Positions 18,142 through 28,171 of a DNA stretch of 64,000 nt are shown here, in pieces; positions within the stretch are counted from its first letter, which is position 1; every line of letters starts with the position of its first letter. Below the pieces are notes generated by a model. The model was not told the DNA's origin. It saw only the letters and a list, made by a program, of their open reading frames with translations, and made no database searches. The position numbers and the translations under genes are program-made. Source of the DNA: Saccharopolyspora hirsuta (GTDB lineage Bacteria; Actinomycetota; Actinomycetes; Mycobacteriales; Pseudonocardiaceae); the NCBI RefSeq assembly GCF_008630535.1, contig NZ_VWPH01000009.1:186001-250000 (forward strand). Reading direction: 5' to 3'.

Positions 18142-18915
18142 TCAGCCCCGGATCGGGGCGATGACGGGTGAGCCGTCGGGGGTGTGGAGGACCGTGACGC
18201 GGGCCGTGTAGCGCTGCTCCAGGGCTTCCGGGGTGAGCACCTCGGCGGGGGTGCCCTCGGCCGCCACCCGGCCGGAGTCCAGCAGGAGGAGGCGCTCCGC
18301 GTACTGCGCTGCCAGCGTCAGGTCGTGCAGCGTCATGACCACCGTGGTGCCCAGCTCCCGGCGGAGCTCGTCGACCAGGTCGAGCAGGGCTTGCGCGTGC
18401 CCGACGTCCAGACCGGTCGTCGGCTCGTCGAGCAGCAGCACCCCCGCCCGCTGCGCCAGGGCGCGGGCCAGCACGGCGCGCTGGCGCTCGCCGCCGGAGA
18501 GCGTGGCCAGGGCGCGTTCCGCCAGTCGCGCGAGGTCGAGGCGGTCGAGCACGGTGCGCACGACCTCCAGGTCGCCCGGGCCTTCACGGCCCAGCAGGCC
18601 GAGGTGCGGGGTGCGGCCGAGCAGCACGTAGTCGGTGACGGTCAGGCCGATGGGCAGCTGCGGGATCTGCGGTGCGTAGCCGATCGCGCGGGCCCGTTCG
18701 CGGCGGCGCAGCTCGGCCAGCGGACGGCCGTCGACCAGCACTGCGCCCTCGTGGCGCACCAGCCCGGCGATGGCTTTCAGCAGCGTCGACTTGCCCGCGC
18801 CGTTCGGGCCGATGATGCCCAGCCAGCCACCGGCGTCCACAGTGGCCGAAACCCCGGAGAGCACCGTGCCCCGCCGGTAGCTCGCCGACAGCTCGCGCAC
18901 TTCCAACCGACTCAC
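18142..18915 (-). CDS. btuD: cobalamin/iron-type ABC importer, ATPase subunit
   Basis: 257 residues from a GTG. Walker A GPNGAGKST (36-44), ABC signature LSGGERQ (near 138), Walker B VLLLDEP and the switch His in TLHDL are all present; it belongs to the FecE/BtuD type II importer group. It is the last gene of a three-gene minus-strand operon headed by a cobalamin riboswitch, hence the btuD assignment instead of a siderophore role. A gap of about 150 bp separates it from the permease, longer than the overlap seen between the first two genes. Confidence 0.85.
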   Translation of the reverse strand: MSRLEVRELSASYRRGTVLSGVSATVDAGGWLGIIGPNGAGKSTLLKAIAGLVRHEGAVLVDGRPLAELRRRERARAIGYAPQIPQLPIGLTVTDYVLLGRTPHLGLLGREGPGDLEVVRTVLDRLDLARLAERALATLSGGERQRAVLARALAQRAGVLLLDEPTTGLDVGHAQALLDLVDELRRELGTTVVMTLHDLTLAAQYAERLLLLDSGRVAAEGTPAEVLTPEALEQRYTARVTVLHTPDGSPVIAPIRG

Positions 18916-19066
18916 AGTACCGCCTCTCCGCGATTCAAAGTGGTGGTGGCGTTTCGGGGTGATCTCGCGGTTTTCGGGGTTTCTTGTGGCTGGGTCGCGT
19001 CACGGTCCCCTGAGGTGCGGTCGGGTGGGTGGTCGGTACGGGTCGGCACAGGTTGAGCGGGGCCCC

Positions 19067-20092
19067 TCATGCGCGCCTCCGGTGGAGGAGGAGGGCGAAG
19101 AACGGGGCTCCGGTGAAGGCCGTGATCACGCCGATCGGGATCTCCGCCGGGGCCAGCAGGGTGCGGGCCAGCATGTCCGCCAGCACCAGGAACGCGCCGC
19201 CGAGCAGCAGGGACATCGGCACGATGATCCGGAAGCTGCCGCCCATGCCCAACCGCACCAGGTGCGGCACCACCAGGCCGACGAACCCGATCAGCCCCGC
19301 CGTCGACACCGCGGCCGCGGTGGCCAGCGACGCCGCCACGAGCACCAGGAACCGCACCCGTGCCGGGTGCACCCCGAGCGCGGCGGCCTCCTCGTCCCCG
19401 GTGCCCAGCAGGTCCAGCAGCCGCGCGCAGACGCACAGCACGACCGCCGAGATCACCAGGTACGGCAGCACGATCAGCACTTCCCGCCAGCCCGTGGTGG
19501 ACAGCCGCCCGAGGATCCACATGTAGACCTGCTGCAACGACTCCACCCGCAGCTGCTGCACGAAGGTCTGCCCGGCGGTGAGGAACGCCCCGACGGCGAC
19601 CCCGGCCAGCACCAGCGTGGTGGTCTCCCGGCCCGCCGACCGCCCGACCAGCCAGGTCAGGCCGACCCCGCCCAGCGCCCCGGCGAAGGCCGCGGCCTGC
19701 ACCGGCACGGACAGCGCGGCCTGCGGCGCACCGGTGAGCACCACGGTGACCGCGAGGCCCGCACCGGCCGCCGCGCCCAGCAGGTACGGATCGGCCAGCG
19801 GGTTGCGGAACACGCCCTGGAACGCCGCCCCGGACACCGCCAGCGCCGCGCCCACCAGCACCGCGAGCACCACCCGCGGCACCCGCAGGTACCAGAGGAT
19901 GGCCGCTTCGCGCTCCGACAGCGGCGACTCGCCGCCGGTGAGCTGCGCGACGACCTCGGCGAGCACCCGCCGCCAGCCCAGCTCGGCCGCGCCCAGCAGC
20001 ACCGACAGCACCACGCTGGCCAGCAGCACCGCCACCCCGATCACCAGGTGCCGGGGGCGCAGCTTGGTCTGCGGCAGGGCGCGCCCGGTCAC
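19067..20092 (-). CDS. btuC: cobalamin-type ABC importer, FecCD-family permease
   Basis: 341 residues from a GTG that overlaps the btuF stop (GTGA). There are about ten hydrophobic segments, with FecCD landmarks AALAVSGAAFQGVFRNPLAD (about 82-101), LLGAAAGAG, VYMWILGRL and GFVGLVVPHLVR with a loop that contacts the ATPase. It forms a homodimeric channel for the substrate delivered by BtuF. Substrate assignment rests on the riboswitch; FecCD permeases alone do not separate B12 from siderophores. Confidence 0.86.
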   Translation of the reverse strand: MTGRALPQTKLRPRHLVIGVAVLLASVVLSVLLGAAELGWRRVLAEVVAQLTGGESPLSEREAAILWYLRVPRVVLAVLVGAALAVSGAAFQGVFRNPLADPYLLGAAAGAGLAVTVVLTGAPQAALSVPVQAAAFAGALGGVGLTWLVGRSAGRETTTLVLAGVAVGAFLTAGQTFVQQLRVESLQQVYMWILGRLSTTGWREVLIVLPYLVISAVVLCVCARLLDLLGTGDEEAAALGVHPARVRFLVLVAASLATAAAVSTAGLIGFVGLVVPHLVRLGMGGSFRIIVPMSLLLGGAFLVLADMLARTLLAPAEIPIGVITAFTGAPFFALLLHRRRA

Positions 20093-21039
20093 CTCTGCTG
20101 GGCCTTGGTGATCCCGTCTGCGATGGCGCGCACCATCTCGGTCACCCGCGGGCCCCACCGGCTCGCGACGTCGTCGTCGAGCTCGACGACCAGGCCGTCG
20201 CGCACCGCGTCCAGCGTGCCCCAGCCGGGCCGGGCGCCCACCGCGGCGCTGGTGACCTGGCAGCACTTGGTGTCCGCCAGGAAGATCAGGTCCGGGTTGG
20301 CCTGCAGGATGTGCTCCTCGGACAGCTGCGGGAAGCTGGTCTCCGCCGGGTCCGCGATGTTGTGCATGCCGAACAGGCTGTAGACGTTGCCCACGAAGCT
20401 CGCCGAGGTCGCGGTGTAGAAGTCCGGGCTGATCTCGTGGTAGTAGGTCAGCGGCTCGGCCGGCTTCGGGGTCTTGCGGACGATCTCGTCGATCTCCGCG
20501 CGCGTCCGGTTGACCAGCTCGGTGGCCTGCTGGGTGTGCCCGGTGGCCTGGCCCAGCACCTCGATCTGCCGGTAGGTCTCGTCCAGGTTCGCCGCCGCCG
20601 GGGTGAGCAGCGTCGGCACGTCGGCCGCCTCCAGGCCCTTGGCCAGCTCGGCCGCGCTGTCCGGGGCGATGACCAGGTCCGGCTCGTTCGCGGCGAGCGA
20701 CGCGGCGTCGGCCTCGAACGCCGACGCGACCTTCTTCTTGGACCGCGTCGCCTCCACCGGGTAGTTGGACAGCTGGTCGACGGCGATGACCTGGTCCCCG
20801 GCGCCGATGGCGAAGAGCGTCTCGGTGGCGGTCGGGGACAGCGAGATGATCCGCTTCGGCTGCTGCGGCAGGGTCACCGGGGGTTGGCCGGGCAGCTCCA
20901 CCTTGACCGGGAACGCCGAAGCCGGGTCGTCGGCCGGGGCGGTGGTCTGGGAGTGGGGTCGGGTGGCGCACGCCGTGACCCCGATGAGCAGGGCCAGTGC
21001 GGCGAGCAGCAGGGTGGCGAGTCGGCGGAGCCCGGTCAT
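20089..21039 (-). CDS. btuF: cobalamin-type substrate-binding lipoprotein
   Basis: 316 residues. The signal peptide MTGLRRLATLLLAALALLIG ends in lipobox VTAC, giving lipid-modified Cys24 by Lgt. The mature part is a class III binding protein of the BtuF/FhuD type (PKRIISLSPTATETLFAIGA, then DQVIAVDQLSNYP). A CC pair occurs in DTKCCQV. It captures substrate outside the membrane for the BtuCD pair downstream. The ATG lies about 75 bp from the end of a cobalamin riboswitch. Confidence 0.88.
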   Translation of the reverse strand: MTGLRRLATLLLAALALLIGVTACATRPHSQTTAPADDPASAFPVKVELPGQPPVTLPQQPKRIISLSPTATETLFAIGAGDQVIAVDQLSNYPVEATRSKKKVASAFEADAASLAANEPDLVIAPDSAAELAKGLEAADVPTLLTPAAANLDETYRQIEVLGQATGHTQQATELVNRTRAEIDEIVRKTPKPAEPLTYYHEISPDFYTATSASFVGNVYSLFGMHNIADPAETSFPQLSEEHILQANPDLIFLADTKCCQVTSAAVGARPGWGTLDAVRDGLVVELDDDVASRWGPRVTEMVRAIADGITKAQQR

Positions 21040-21114
21040 GTCTTCCCTACGGTTTCGGCCGGTGCGTGCAGGGCGCGGCCGGGGCGACCGGACACCGCAC
21101 CCCTGCACCGGGGG

Positions 21115-21250
21115 TGGCGGACATCGACACCACGCGCAAGGCGACCTGGCTCGTGCCCGGCGGCGGACCGGGCCATCGCAGTTGCGGCACAGCACCGGGT
21201 TCGCACCGGTTTCGCTTGGCGCTGGCGTCCCGCGAGCACCCGCGAACGGG
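21115..21250 (-). promoter_or_regulatory. cobalamin (B12) riboswitch upstream of btuFCD
   Basis: On the minus strand the leader contains GAAACCGGTGCGAACCCGG (complement of about 21195-21213), then GTGCTGTGCCGCAACTG, and later GAGCCAGGTCGCCTTGCG with GTGTCGATG. These match the B12-box core and the actinobacterial 3' closing segment of cobalamin aptamers. A C/G-rich stretch between it and the btuF start could form the expression platform. Cobalamin binding would shut off the importer genes. Confidence 0.85.
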
Positions 21251-21457
21251 TGCTCTGAGCTGGAAAGATATCAGGGACCGATCAAGCCGCCGAGCGGCTG
21301 CGGGGTGTCCTCGCGCACGGGGCTACCCTCGCGGCGACCCAGCGGTTAGATTTGGCGACGCATCGTGTCCACCGGCGCCCGGTCCGAACGGTTGGCGGGG
21401 CGCACCTCCGCCGGAGGAGAAGCAGCTGGGCCAGGGTGCGGACCGCCATCGTCAGGC

Positions 21458-21692
21458 AAGCGGCGAAGCCGCTTCCAGCGGTAAACCGCAATCGCGACGC
21501 ATGACCGGCACCGCGCGGTGGGGGTCGCATGCGCCGCAGGCGCATTGCCCACCCTCGCAACTCGCACCGCCGCGGGTTCTCAGAGATCACCTGGCGAGGG
21601 CAGCCCGAACGCCGCGTATTGGACATGCTCAAGTTCGGGATCCCGCAGCCAGGGGCCTCTGAGGTTCCGCTACCCGCACCGCTACGCAGAGG
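21458..21692 (+). repeat. structured intergenic repeat, copy R3
   Basis: This copy carries both hairpin types: AAGCGGC-GAA-GCCGCTT (21458-21474) and H2 ATGCGCC-GCA-GGCGCAT (21529-21545). S1 arms are CTCAGAG..CACCTGG (21579-21594) and CCAGGGG..CTCTGAG (21649-21663). H4 arms are CCCGAAC/GTTCGGG (21604-21639). The changes from R2 preserve pairing in H4 and in the outer S1 helix. It ends in the common GAGGTTCCGCTACCCGCACC block. It lies between the btuF leader and gltB, in the gltB direction; the A hairpin and terminal stem-loop are absent. Confidence 0.82.
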
Positions 21693-21953
21693 AAGAAGAG
21701 CCCAGTTCCGTAACCCACACGGGTGCGTTACAACAAGATGGTCAGCATCACTTCTGGAGTGCTGCTTCCGGGTATCGTGGCTGTTAAAGTTCTCTAAACG
21801 CTCCGGTCGCGAGCGGGCTCTCGAAAGCCCGAAAACTTCTGTCGCGACACCGGAAGTCATCTGCGGGCCAGCGTCGTCCCGTGCCCAGAGGTGAAGTCAG
21901 ACCGGTCCGGCCGTCGGCTTCCAGCACGAGAAATGACGAGGGAGGTCTGCGCA
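21693..21953 (+). promoter_or_regulatory. gltB upstream region with an inverted repeat
   Basis: About 260 bp with no convincing gene. A near-perfect inverted repeat GTAACCCAC-ACGG-GTGCGTTAC (21710-21731, one mismatch) could be an operator or a stem. It does not fit the actinobacterial GlnR box (GTnAC-6-GAAAC). A less G+C-rich stretch GTTAAAGTTCTCTAAAC (about 21783-21799) marks the likely promoter area. GGGAGGT at 21941-21946 is the ribosome site that sets the gltB GTG start. Confidence 0.4.
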
Positions 21954-24900
21954 GTGGTCTTCTCCGCCGTCCCAGCAGCCCAGGGCCTGTACGACCCGGC
22001 TGCGGAGCAGGATTCCTGCGGTGTCGCCATGGTCGCCGACATCCGCGGGCGCCGTTCCCACGGCATCGTCGCCGATGCGCTGACCGCGCTGGCGAACCTG
22101 GAGCACCGCGGGGCCGCCGGCGCCGAGCCGACCAGCGGCGACGGTGCGGGCATCCTGATCCAGCTCCCGGACGAGCTGCTGCGCGCCGACGCCGGGGTCG
22201 AGCTGCCGGATGCCGATGCGGCCGGGCAGCGCCGCTACGCCGCGGGCATGGCGTTCCTGCCCGCCGACCCCGAGCAGCGCCGCCGCGCGGTGGAGCTGGT
22301 CGAGCGGATCGCCGCCGAGGAGCAGCTGCGCGTGCTGGGCTGGCGCGACGTGCCGATCACCCCGGAGAAGGCGGGCGTGGGCACCACGGCGCTGAAGTGC
22401 ATGCCGCACTTCGCGACCCTGCTGGTCGCCGGGCTGGGCGACGAGTCCGGGCTGGAGCTGGATCGCCTGGCGTTCTGCCTGCGCAAGCGCGCCGAGCGGA
22501 CCGCCGCGAAGGAGGGCCTGGAGCTCTACTTCCCGTCGCTGTCCAGCCGGACCATGGTCTACAAGGGCATGCTGACCACCGAGCAGCTGCCCGCGTTCTT
22601 CCCGGACCTGACCGACGAGCGGCTGGTCAGCGCCATCGCGCTGGTGCACAGCCGGTTCTCCACCAACACCTTCCCGTCGTGGCCGCTGGCGCACCCGTTC
22701 CGCTACGTGGCGCACAACGGCGAGATCAACACCATCCGCGGCAACCGGAACCGGATGCGGGCCCGCGAGGCGCTGCTGGCCTCCGACCTGATCCCGGGCG
22801 AGCTGTCCCGGCTGTACCCGATCTGCGCCGAGGACGGCTCGGACTCCGCCTCCTTCGACGAGGTGCTGGAGCTGCTGCACCTGGGCGGTCGCAGCCTGCC
22901 GCACGCGGTGCTGATGATGGTGCCGGAGGCGTGGGAGAACCACGCCGAGATGGACCCCAAGCGCAAGGCGTTCTACCAGTTCCACGCCAGCCTGATGGAG
23001 CCGTGGGACGGCCCGGCCTGCGTCACCTTCACCGACGGTTCGCTGGTCGGCGCGGTGCTGGACCGCAACGGCCTGCGCCCGGCGCGCTGGTGGCGCACCG
23101 CCGACGACCGGGTGGTGCTGGCCAGCGAGACCGGCGTGCTCAACGTCGACCCGTCCGAGGTGGTCGCCAAGGGGCGGCTGCAGCCGGGCCGGATGTTCCT
23201 GATCGACACCGCGCAGGGCCGCATCGTCGACGACGAGGAGATCAAGTCCGAGCTGGCCGGTGAGCACGCCTACGAGGAGTGGTTGCACGCCGGGCTGCTG
23301 AACCTCGACGAGCTGCCCGACCGCGAGCACGTGGTGCACACCCACGAGTCGGTGGTGCGCCGCCAGCTGGCCTTCGGCTACACCGAGGAGGAGCTGAACC
23401 TGCTGCTGGCGCCGATGGCCACCAGCGGTGGCGAGCCGCTGGGCTCGATGGGCGCGGACACCCCGCCCGCCGTGCTCTCGCAGCGCTCGCGGATGCTCTA
23501 CGACTACTTCGTGCAGCAGTTCGCGCAGGTCACCAACCCGCCGCTGGACGCCATCCGCGAGGAGATCGTCACCTCGGTGGCGCGCGTGATGGGCCCGGAG
23601 CAGAACCTGCTGGCGCCGTCGGCGGCGTCCTGCCGCCACATCGTGCTGCCCAACCCGGTCATCGACAACGACGAGCTGGCCAAGCTCATCCACGTCAACG
23701 ACGACGGCGACCTGCCCGGCTTCGCCTCCGCGGTGCTGTCCGGCCTCTACGAGGTGGACGGCGGCGGCGAGGCGCTGGCCGACGCCATCGAGCGGGTCCG
23801 CGAGGAGGCCTCCGAGGCGATCGCCGCCGGTGCGCGCGTGCTGGTGCTCTCCGACCGCGACTCCGACCACCGGATGGCGCCGATCCCGTCGCTGCTGCTG
23901 GTCTCCGCGGTGCACCAGCACCTGGTGCGGACCAAGGAGCGGCTGCGCGTGGCGCTGGTGGTGGAGAGCGGTGACGCCCGCGAGGTGCACCACATCGCCA
24001 CGCTGCTCGGCTACGGCGCCGCGGCGGTCAACCCGTACCTGGCGTTCGAGACCATCGAGGACATGATCGCCACCGGGCAGATCACCGGCGTCCGGCCGAA
24101 GGTGGCGATCCGCAACTACGTGCAGGCGCTGGTCAAGGGCGTGCTGAAGGTGATGTCCAAGATGGGCATCTCCACCGTCGGCGCCTACACCGCCGCGCAG
24201 GTCTTCGAGGCCGTGGGGCTGTCCGCCGACCTGGTCGGCGAGTACTTCGAGGGCACCACCTCCAAGCTCGACGGCGTCGGGCTGGACGTGCTGGCCGAGG
24301 AGGTCGCGCAGCGGCACCGCCGCGCCTACCCGGACAACCCGACCGAGCGGGTGCACCGCAAGCTGGAGATCGGCGGCGACTACTCCTACCGCCGCGAGGG
24401 CGAGCTGCACCTGTTCACCCCGGAGACGGTGTTCCTGCTCCAGCACTCCACCAAGACCGGCAAGTACGACGTGTTCCGCAAGTACACCGCGGAGTGCGAC
24501 CGGCTGTCGGCCGAGGGCGGCACGCTGCGCGGGCTGTTCAAGCTGGACAGCGGCCGGGAGCCGATCGACATCGACGAGGTCGAGCCGATCTCGGAGATCA
24601 TGAAGCGGTTCTCCACCGGCGCGATGAGCTACGGCGCGATCTCCGCCGAGGCGCACGAGACGCTGGCGATCGCGATGAACCGCATCGGCGGCAAGTCCAA
24701 CTCCGGCGAGGGCGGCGAGGACGTCGACCGCCTCTACGACCCGGAGCGGCGCTCGGCGGTCAAGCAGGTCGCCTCCGGCCGGTTCGGCGTGACCAGCGAG
24801 TACCTGGTCAACGCTACCGACATCCAGATCAAGATGGCGCAGGGTGCCAAGCCCGGCGAGGGCGGCCAGCTGCCCGGCCACAAGGTCTACCCGTGGGTCG

Positions 24901-26504
24901 CCAAGACCCGGCACTCGACGCCGGGCGTCGGGCTGATCTCGCCGCCGCCGCACCACGACATCTACTCCATCGAGGACCTGGCGCAGCTGATCCACGACCT
25001 CAAGAACGCCAACGAGCACGCCCGCGTGCACGTCAAGCTGGTCTCGGAGATCGGCGTCGGCACGGTCGCGGCGGGTGTGTCCAAGGCGCACGCGGACGTG
25101 GTGCTGATCTCCGGCCACGACGGCGGCACCGGCGCCGCGCCGCTGACCTCGCTGAAGCACGCGGGCACGCCGTGGGAGGTCGGGCTGGCCGAGACCCAGC
25201 AGACGCTGCTGCTCAACGGCCTGCGGGACCGCATCACGGTGCAGGTCGACGGCGGGTTCAAGACCGGCCGCGACGTCGTGGTCGCCGCGCTGCTGGGCGC
25301 CGAGGAGTACGGCTTCGCCACCGCGCCGCTGGTGGTCGAGGGCTGCGTGATGATGCGCGTCTGCCACCTCGACACCTGCCCGGTGGGCGTGGCGACCCAG
25401 AACCCGGAGCTGCGCAAGCGCTACACCGGCCAGGTCGACCACGTGGTGAACTTCTTCGAGTTCATCGCCCAGGAGGTGCGCGAGTACCTGGCGCAGCTGG
25501 GCTTCCGCACCCTGGACGAGGCGATCGGCCAGGTCTCCGCGCTCGGCGTGGACGAGGCGGTGCAGAGCTGGAAGGCCCGCGGCCTGGACCTGACCCCGGT
25601 GTTCGCCGAGCCGCAGACCCCGTACTCGCCGGTGCGGCGCCGGGTCCGCGAGCAGGACCACGGCCTGGACCGGGCGCTGGACCGCACGCTGATCCAGCTC
25701 GCCGAGGCGGCGCTGGAGGACGCCCGCCCGGTGAAGCTGCAGCTGCCGGTGCGCAACGTCAACCGCACCGTCGGCACGCTGCTGGGCGCCGAGGTCACCC
25801 GCCGCTACGGCGGCGAGGGCCTGCCCGCCGACACCATCCACGTCGAGCTGGAGGGCTCGGCCGGGCAGTCGCTGGGCGCGTTCCTGCCGCCGGGCGTCAC
25901 GCTGGACATGGTCGGCGACGCCAACGACTACGTCGGCAAGGGCCTGTCCGGCGGGCGGATCGTGGTGCGCCCGCACCCGGATTCGGCGTTCGCCGCCGAG
26001 GACCAGGTGATCGCGGGCAACGTGATCGGCTACGGCGCGACCAGCGGCGAGATCTTCCTGCGCGGCAAGGTCGGCGAGCGCTTCGGCGTCCGCAACTCCG
26101 GTGCGCTGCTGGTGGCGGAGGGCGCCGGTGACCACGCCTTCGAGTACATGACCGGCGGTCGCGCGGTGGTGCTGGGCGGCACCGGCCGCAACGTCGGCGC
26201 CGGCATGTCGGGCGGCATCGCCTACGTGCTGGACCTGGACCCGGTGCGGGTGAACACCGCGATGGTGGAGCTGCAGCGGCCCAGCGCCAAGGAGCTGAAG
26301 TGGCTGCACGAGATCGTGCAGCGGCACCGCGAGCTGACCGGTTCGGCGGTGGCGGCCTCGCTGCTGGGCGACTGGCCGCGGCGCTCGGCGGCGTTCCGCA
26401 AGGTGATGCCGCGCGACTACCAGCGGGTCCTGGAGGCCATGCGGATGGCCAAGATCGAGGGCCGGGACATCGACGAGGCGATCATGGAGGCTTCCCGTGG
26501 CTGA
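21954..26504 (+). CDS. gltB: glutamate synthase (NADPH), large (alpha) subunit
   Basis: 1516 residues from a GTG with a good GGGAGGT. A 21-residue propeptide precedes Cys22 of [13 protein letters not shown], the Ntn glutaminase nucleophile exposed on maturation. Then come the central domain, the FMN-binding barrel ([13 protein letters not shown] and [18 protein letters not shown]), the 3Fe-4S cysteines in [15 protein letters not shown] and the C-terminal beta-helix GXGXG repeats. It makes two glutamates from glutamine and 2-oxoglutarate with GltD. Length and order match the family. The stop overlaps gltD by 8 bp. Confidence 0.96.
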   Translation: MVFSAVPAAQGLYDPAAEQDSCGVAMVADIRGRRSHGIVADALTALANLEHRGAAGAEPTSGDGAGILIQLPDELLRADAGVELPDADAAGQRRYAAGMAFLPADPEQRRRAVELVERIAAEEQLRVLGWRDVPITPEKAGVGTTALKCMPHFATLLVAGLGDESGLELDRLAFCLRKRAERTAAKEGLELYFPSLSSRTMVYKGMLTTEQLPAFFPDLTDERLVSAIALVHSRFSTNTFPSWPLAHPFRYVAHNGEINTIRGNRNRMRAREALLASDLIPGELSRLYPICAEDGSDSASFDEVLELLHLGGRSLPHAVLMMVPEAWENHAEMDPKRKAFYQFHASLMEPWDGPACVTFTDGSLVGAVLDRNGLRPARWWRTADDRVVLASETGVLNVDPSEVVAKGRLQPGRMFLIDTAQGRIVDDEEIKSELAGEHAYEEWLHAGLLNLDELPDREHVVHTHESVVRRQLAFGYTEEELNLLLAPMATSGGEPLGSMGADTPPAVLSQRSRMLYDYFVQQFAQVTNPPLDAIREEIVTSVARVMGPEQNLLAPSAASCRHIVLPNPVIDNDELAKLIHVNDDGDLPGFASAVLSGLYEVDGGGEALADAIERVREEASEAIAAGARVLVLSDRDSDHRMAPIPSLLLVSAVHQHLVRTKERLRVALVVESGDAREVHHIATLLGYGAAAVNPYLAFETIEDMIATGQITGVRPKVAIRNYVQALVKGVLKVMSKMGISTVGAYTAAQVFEAVGLSADLVGEYFEGTTSKLDGVGLDVLAEEVAQRHRRAYPDNPTERVHRKLEIGGDYSYRREGELHLFTPETVFLLQHSTKTGKYDVFRKYTAECDRLSAEGGTLRGLFKLDSGREPIDIDEVEPISEIMKRFSTGAMSYGAISAEAHETLAIAMNRIGGKSNSGEGGEDVDRLYDPERRSAVKQVASGRFGVTSEYLVNATDIQIKMAQGAKPGEGGQLPGHKVYPWVAKTRHSTPGVGLISPPPHHDIYSIEDLAQLIHDLKNANEHARVHVKLVSEIGVGTVAAGVSKAHADVVLISGHDGGTGAAPLTSLKHAGTPWEVGLAETQQTLLLNGLRDRITVQVDGGFKTGRDVVVAALLGAEEYGFATAPLVVEGCVMMRVCHLDTCPVGVATQNPELRKRYTGQVDHVVNFFEFIAQEVREYLAQLGFRTLDEAIGQVSALGVDEAVQSWKARGLDLTPVFAEPQTPYSPVRRRVREQDHGLDRALDRTLIQLAEAALEDARPVKLQLPVRNVNRTVGTLLGAEVTRRYGGEGLPADTIHVELEGSAGQSLGAFLPPGVTLDMVGDANDYVGKGLSGGRIVVRPHPDSAFAAEDQVIAGNVIGYGATSGEIFLRGKVGERFGVRNSGALLVAEGAGDHAFEYMTGGRAVVLGGTGRNVGAGMSGGIAYVLDLDPVRVNTAMVELQRPSAKELKWLHEIVQRHRELTGSAVAASLLGDWPRRSAAFRKVMPRDYQRVLEAMRMAKIEGRDIDEAIMEASRG

Positions 26505-27999
26505 CCCGAGGGGATTCCTGAAGCACACCCGGGCCGACGCCCCCAAGCGCCCCACCGACGACCGGCTGGGCGACTGGCAGGAGGTCTACGCGGCGCTGTC
26601 CGCTGAGGACCGCAACGCCCAGGTCTCCACGCAGGCCTCGCGCTGCATGGACTGCGGCATCCCGTTCTGCCACTCGGGTTCGGCAGGTTGCCCGCTGGGC
26701 AACCTGATCCCGGAGTGGAACGACATGGTGCGCCGCGGCCAGTGGCAGGCGGCCAGCGACCGGCTGCACGCCACCAACAACTTCCCGGAGTTCACCGGCA
26801 AGCTGTGCCCCGCGCCGTGCGAGGCGGCCTGCGTGCTGGCGATCTCCCCGGAAGCGGGCGGCGCGGTGACCATCAAGCGGGTCGAGGAGACCATCGCCGA
26901 GGTCAGCTGGGAGAACGACTACGTCGCCGCGCAGGTGACCGAGGCGCACACCGGCAAGCGGGTGGCCGTGGTCGGCTCCGGCCCGGCCGGGCTGGCGGCG
27001 GCCCAGCAGCTGACCCGCGCCGGGCACGAGGTGACCGTCTACGAGCGCGACGACCGCATCGGCGGGCTGCTGCGCTACGGCATCCCCGAGTTCAAGATGG
27101 AGAAGTCCGTCCTGGACCGGCGCTTGGCGCAGATGCGCGACGAGGGCACGAAGTTCATCACCGGCTGCGAGGTCGGCGTGGACCTGTCGGTCGAGGACCT
27201 GCGGGCCGGTTACGACGCGGTGGTGCTGGCGGTGGGCGCGCTGCGCGGCCGCGACGACACCACCATCCCGGGCCGGGAGCTCAAGGGCGTGCACCTGGCG
27301 ATGGAGCACCTGGTCCCGGCGAACAAGGAGTGCGAGGGCGACGGCCCGGCGTCGATCACGGCGCAGGGCAAGCACGTCATCATCCTCGGCGGCGGCGACA
27401 CCGGCGCGGACTGCTACGGCACCGCGACCCGCCAGGGCGCGCTGTCGGTGACCCAGCTGGACAACTACCCGCAGCCGCCGACGTCCCGCGACGACGACCG
27501 CTCCCCGTGGCCGACCTGGCCGTACATCCTGCGCACCTACCCGGCGCACGAGGAGGCGGGCGAGCGGAAGTTCGCGGTGGCGATCGAGTCGTTCGTCGGC
27601 GACGACGAGGGCAACGTGCGCGCGGTCCGCCTGCGCGAGGTGAAGGTCCAGCGCGACGAGAACGGCCGCCGCCAGGTGGTCCCGATCTCCGACGAGGTCG
27701 AGGAGCTGCCCTGCGACCTGGCCCTCCTGGCGATCGGCTTCGAGGGCGTCGAGCACATGCCGCTCCTGGACGGCCTGGGCATCGACCTGACCAAGCGCGG
27801 CACGATCGGCTGCGGCTCCAACTGGGAGACCACGGCCCCGGGCGTCTTCGTCTGCGGCGACGCCCACCGAGGAGCCTCCCTGGTGGTCTGGGCGATCGCC
27901 GAAGGCCGCTCGGTGGCCAACGCGGTGGACGCCCACCTCACCGGAGCCTCCCAGCTCCCGTCCCCGGTCCACCCGACGGCCTTGCCGCTCGCGGTCTGA
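26497..27999 (+). CDS. gltD: glutamate synthase (NADPH), small (beta) subunit
   Basis: 500 residues from a GTG. Cysteine clusters [17 protein letters not shown] and CPAPCEAAC bind 4Fe-4S centres. [15 protein letters not shown] is the FAD site and [13 protein letters not shown] the NADPH site. It feeds electrons from NADPH to GltB. The overlap with gltB implies equimolar synthesis. A strong hairpin 12 bp downstream ends the operon. Confidence 0.96.
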   Translation: MADPRGFLKHTRADAPKRPTDDRLGDWQEVYAALSAEDRNAQVSTQASRCMDCGIPFCHSGSAGCPLGNLIPEWNDMVRRGQWQAASDRLHATNNFPEFTGKLCPAPCEAACVLAISPEAGGAVTIKRVEETIAEVSWENDYVAAQVTEAHTGKRVAVVGSGPAGLAAAQQLTRAGHEVTVYERDDRIGGLLRYGIPEFKMEKSVLDRRLAQMRDEGTKFITGCEVGVDLSVEDLRAGYDAVVLAVGALRGRDDTTIPGRELKGVHLAMEHLVPANKECEGDGPASITAQGKHVIILGGGDTGADCYGTATRQGALSVTQLDNYPQPPTSRDDDRSPWPTWPYILRTYPAHEEAGERKFAVAIESFVGDDEGNVRAVRLREVKVQRDENGRRQVVPISDEVEELPCDLALLAIGFEGVEHMPLLDGLGIDLTKRGTIGCGSNWETTAPGVFVCGDAHRGASLVVWAIAEGRSVANAVDAHLTGASQLPSPVHPTALPLAV

Positions 28000-28010
28000 C
28001 CTGCTGACCC

Positions 28011-28052
28011 GAAGGGCGCCTTCGCCGGAACCACCGGCGTAAGGCGCCCTTC
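28011..28052. terminator. gltBD terminator hairpin
   Basis: GAAGGGCGCCTT (28011-28022) pairs perfectly with AAGGCGCCCTTC (28041-28052), with an inner CGCCGG/CCGGCG stem. This GAAGGGCGCC type of symmetrical hairpin is frequent after actinomycete operons and can work on both strands. Confidence 0.8.
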
Positions 28053-28171
28053 GCGCATCCCGGGCTTTCACACCGGTTGACCGGAAAGAGCGTGCGGTCC
28101 GTCCTGTGTGGATCGATGCTCCGGACAGCGAACACCGTGGGGCGTGGAGCTCTGACCGAGCCGTTGGCTCG

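Noticed and set aside
21710-21731. GlnR binding site before gltB
   Set aside because: GTAAC is followed by a second GTTAC in inverted orientation and not by GAAAC at six-base spacing, so it does not fit the GlnR consensus.
21897-26555. A 1552-codon open frame antisense to gltB
   Set aside because: It is the usual long antisense frame of high-GC coding DNA, full of His/Val/Gln/Arg runs, and gltB is certain in the other direction.
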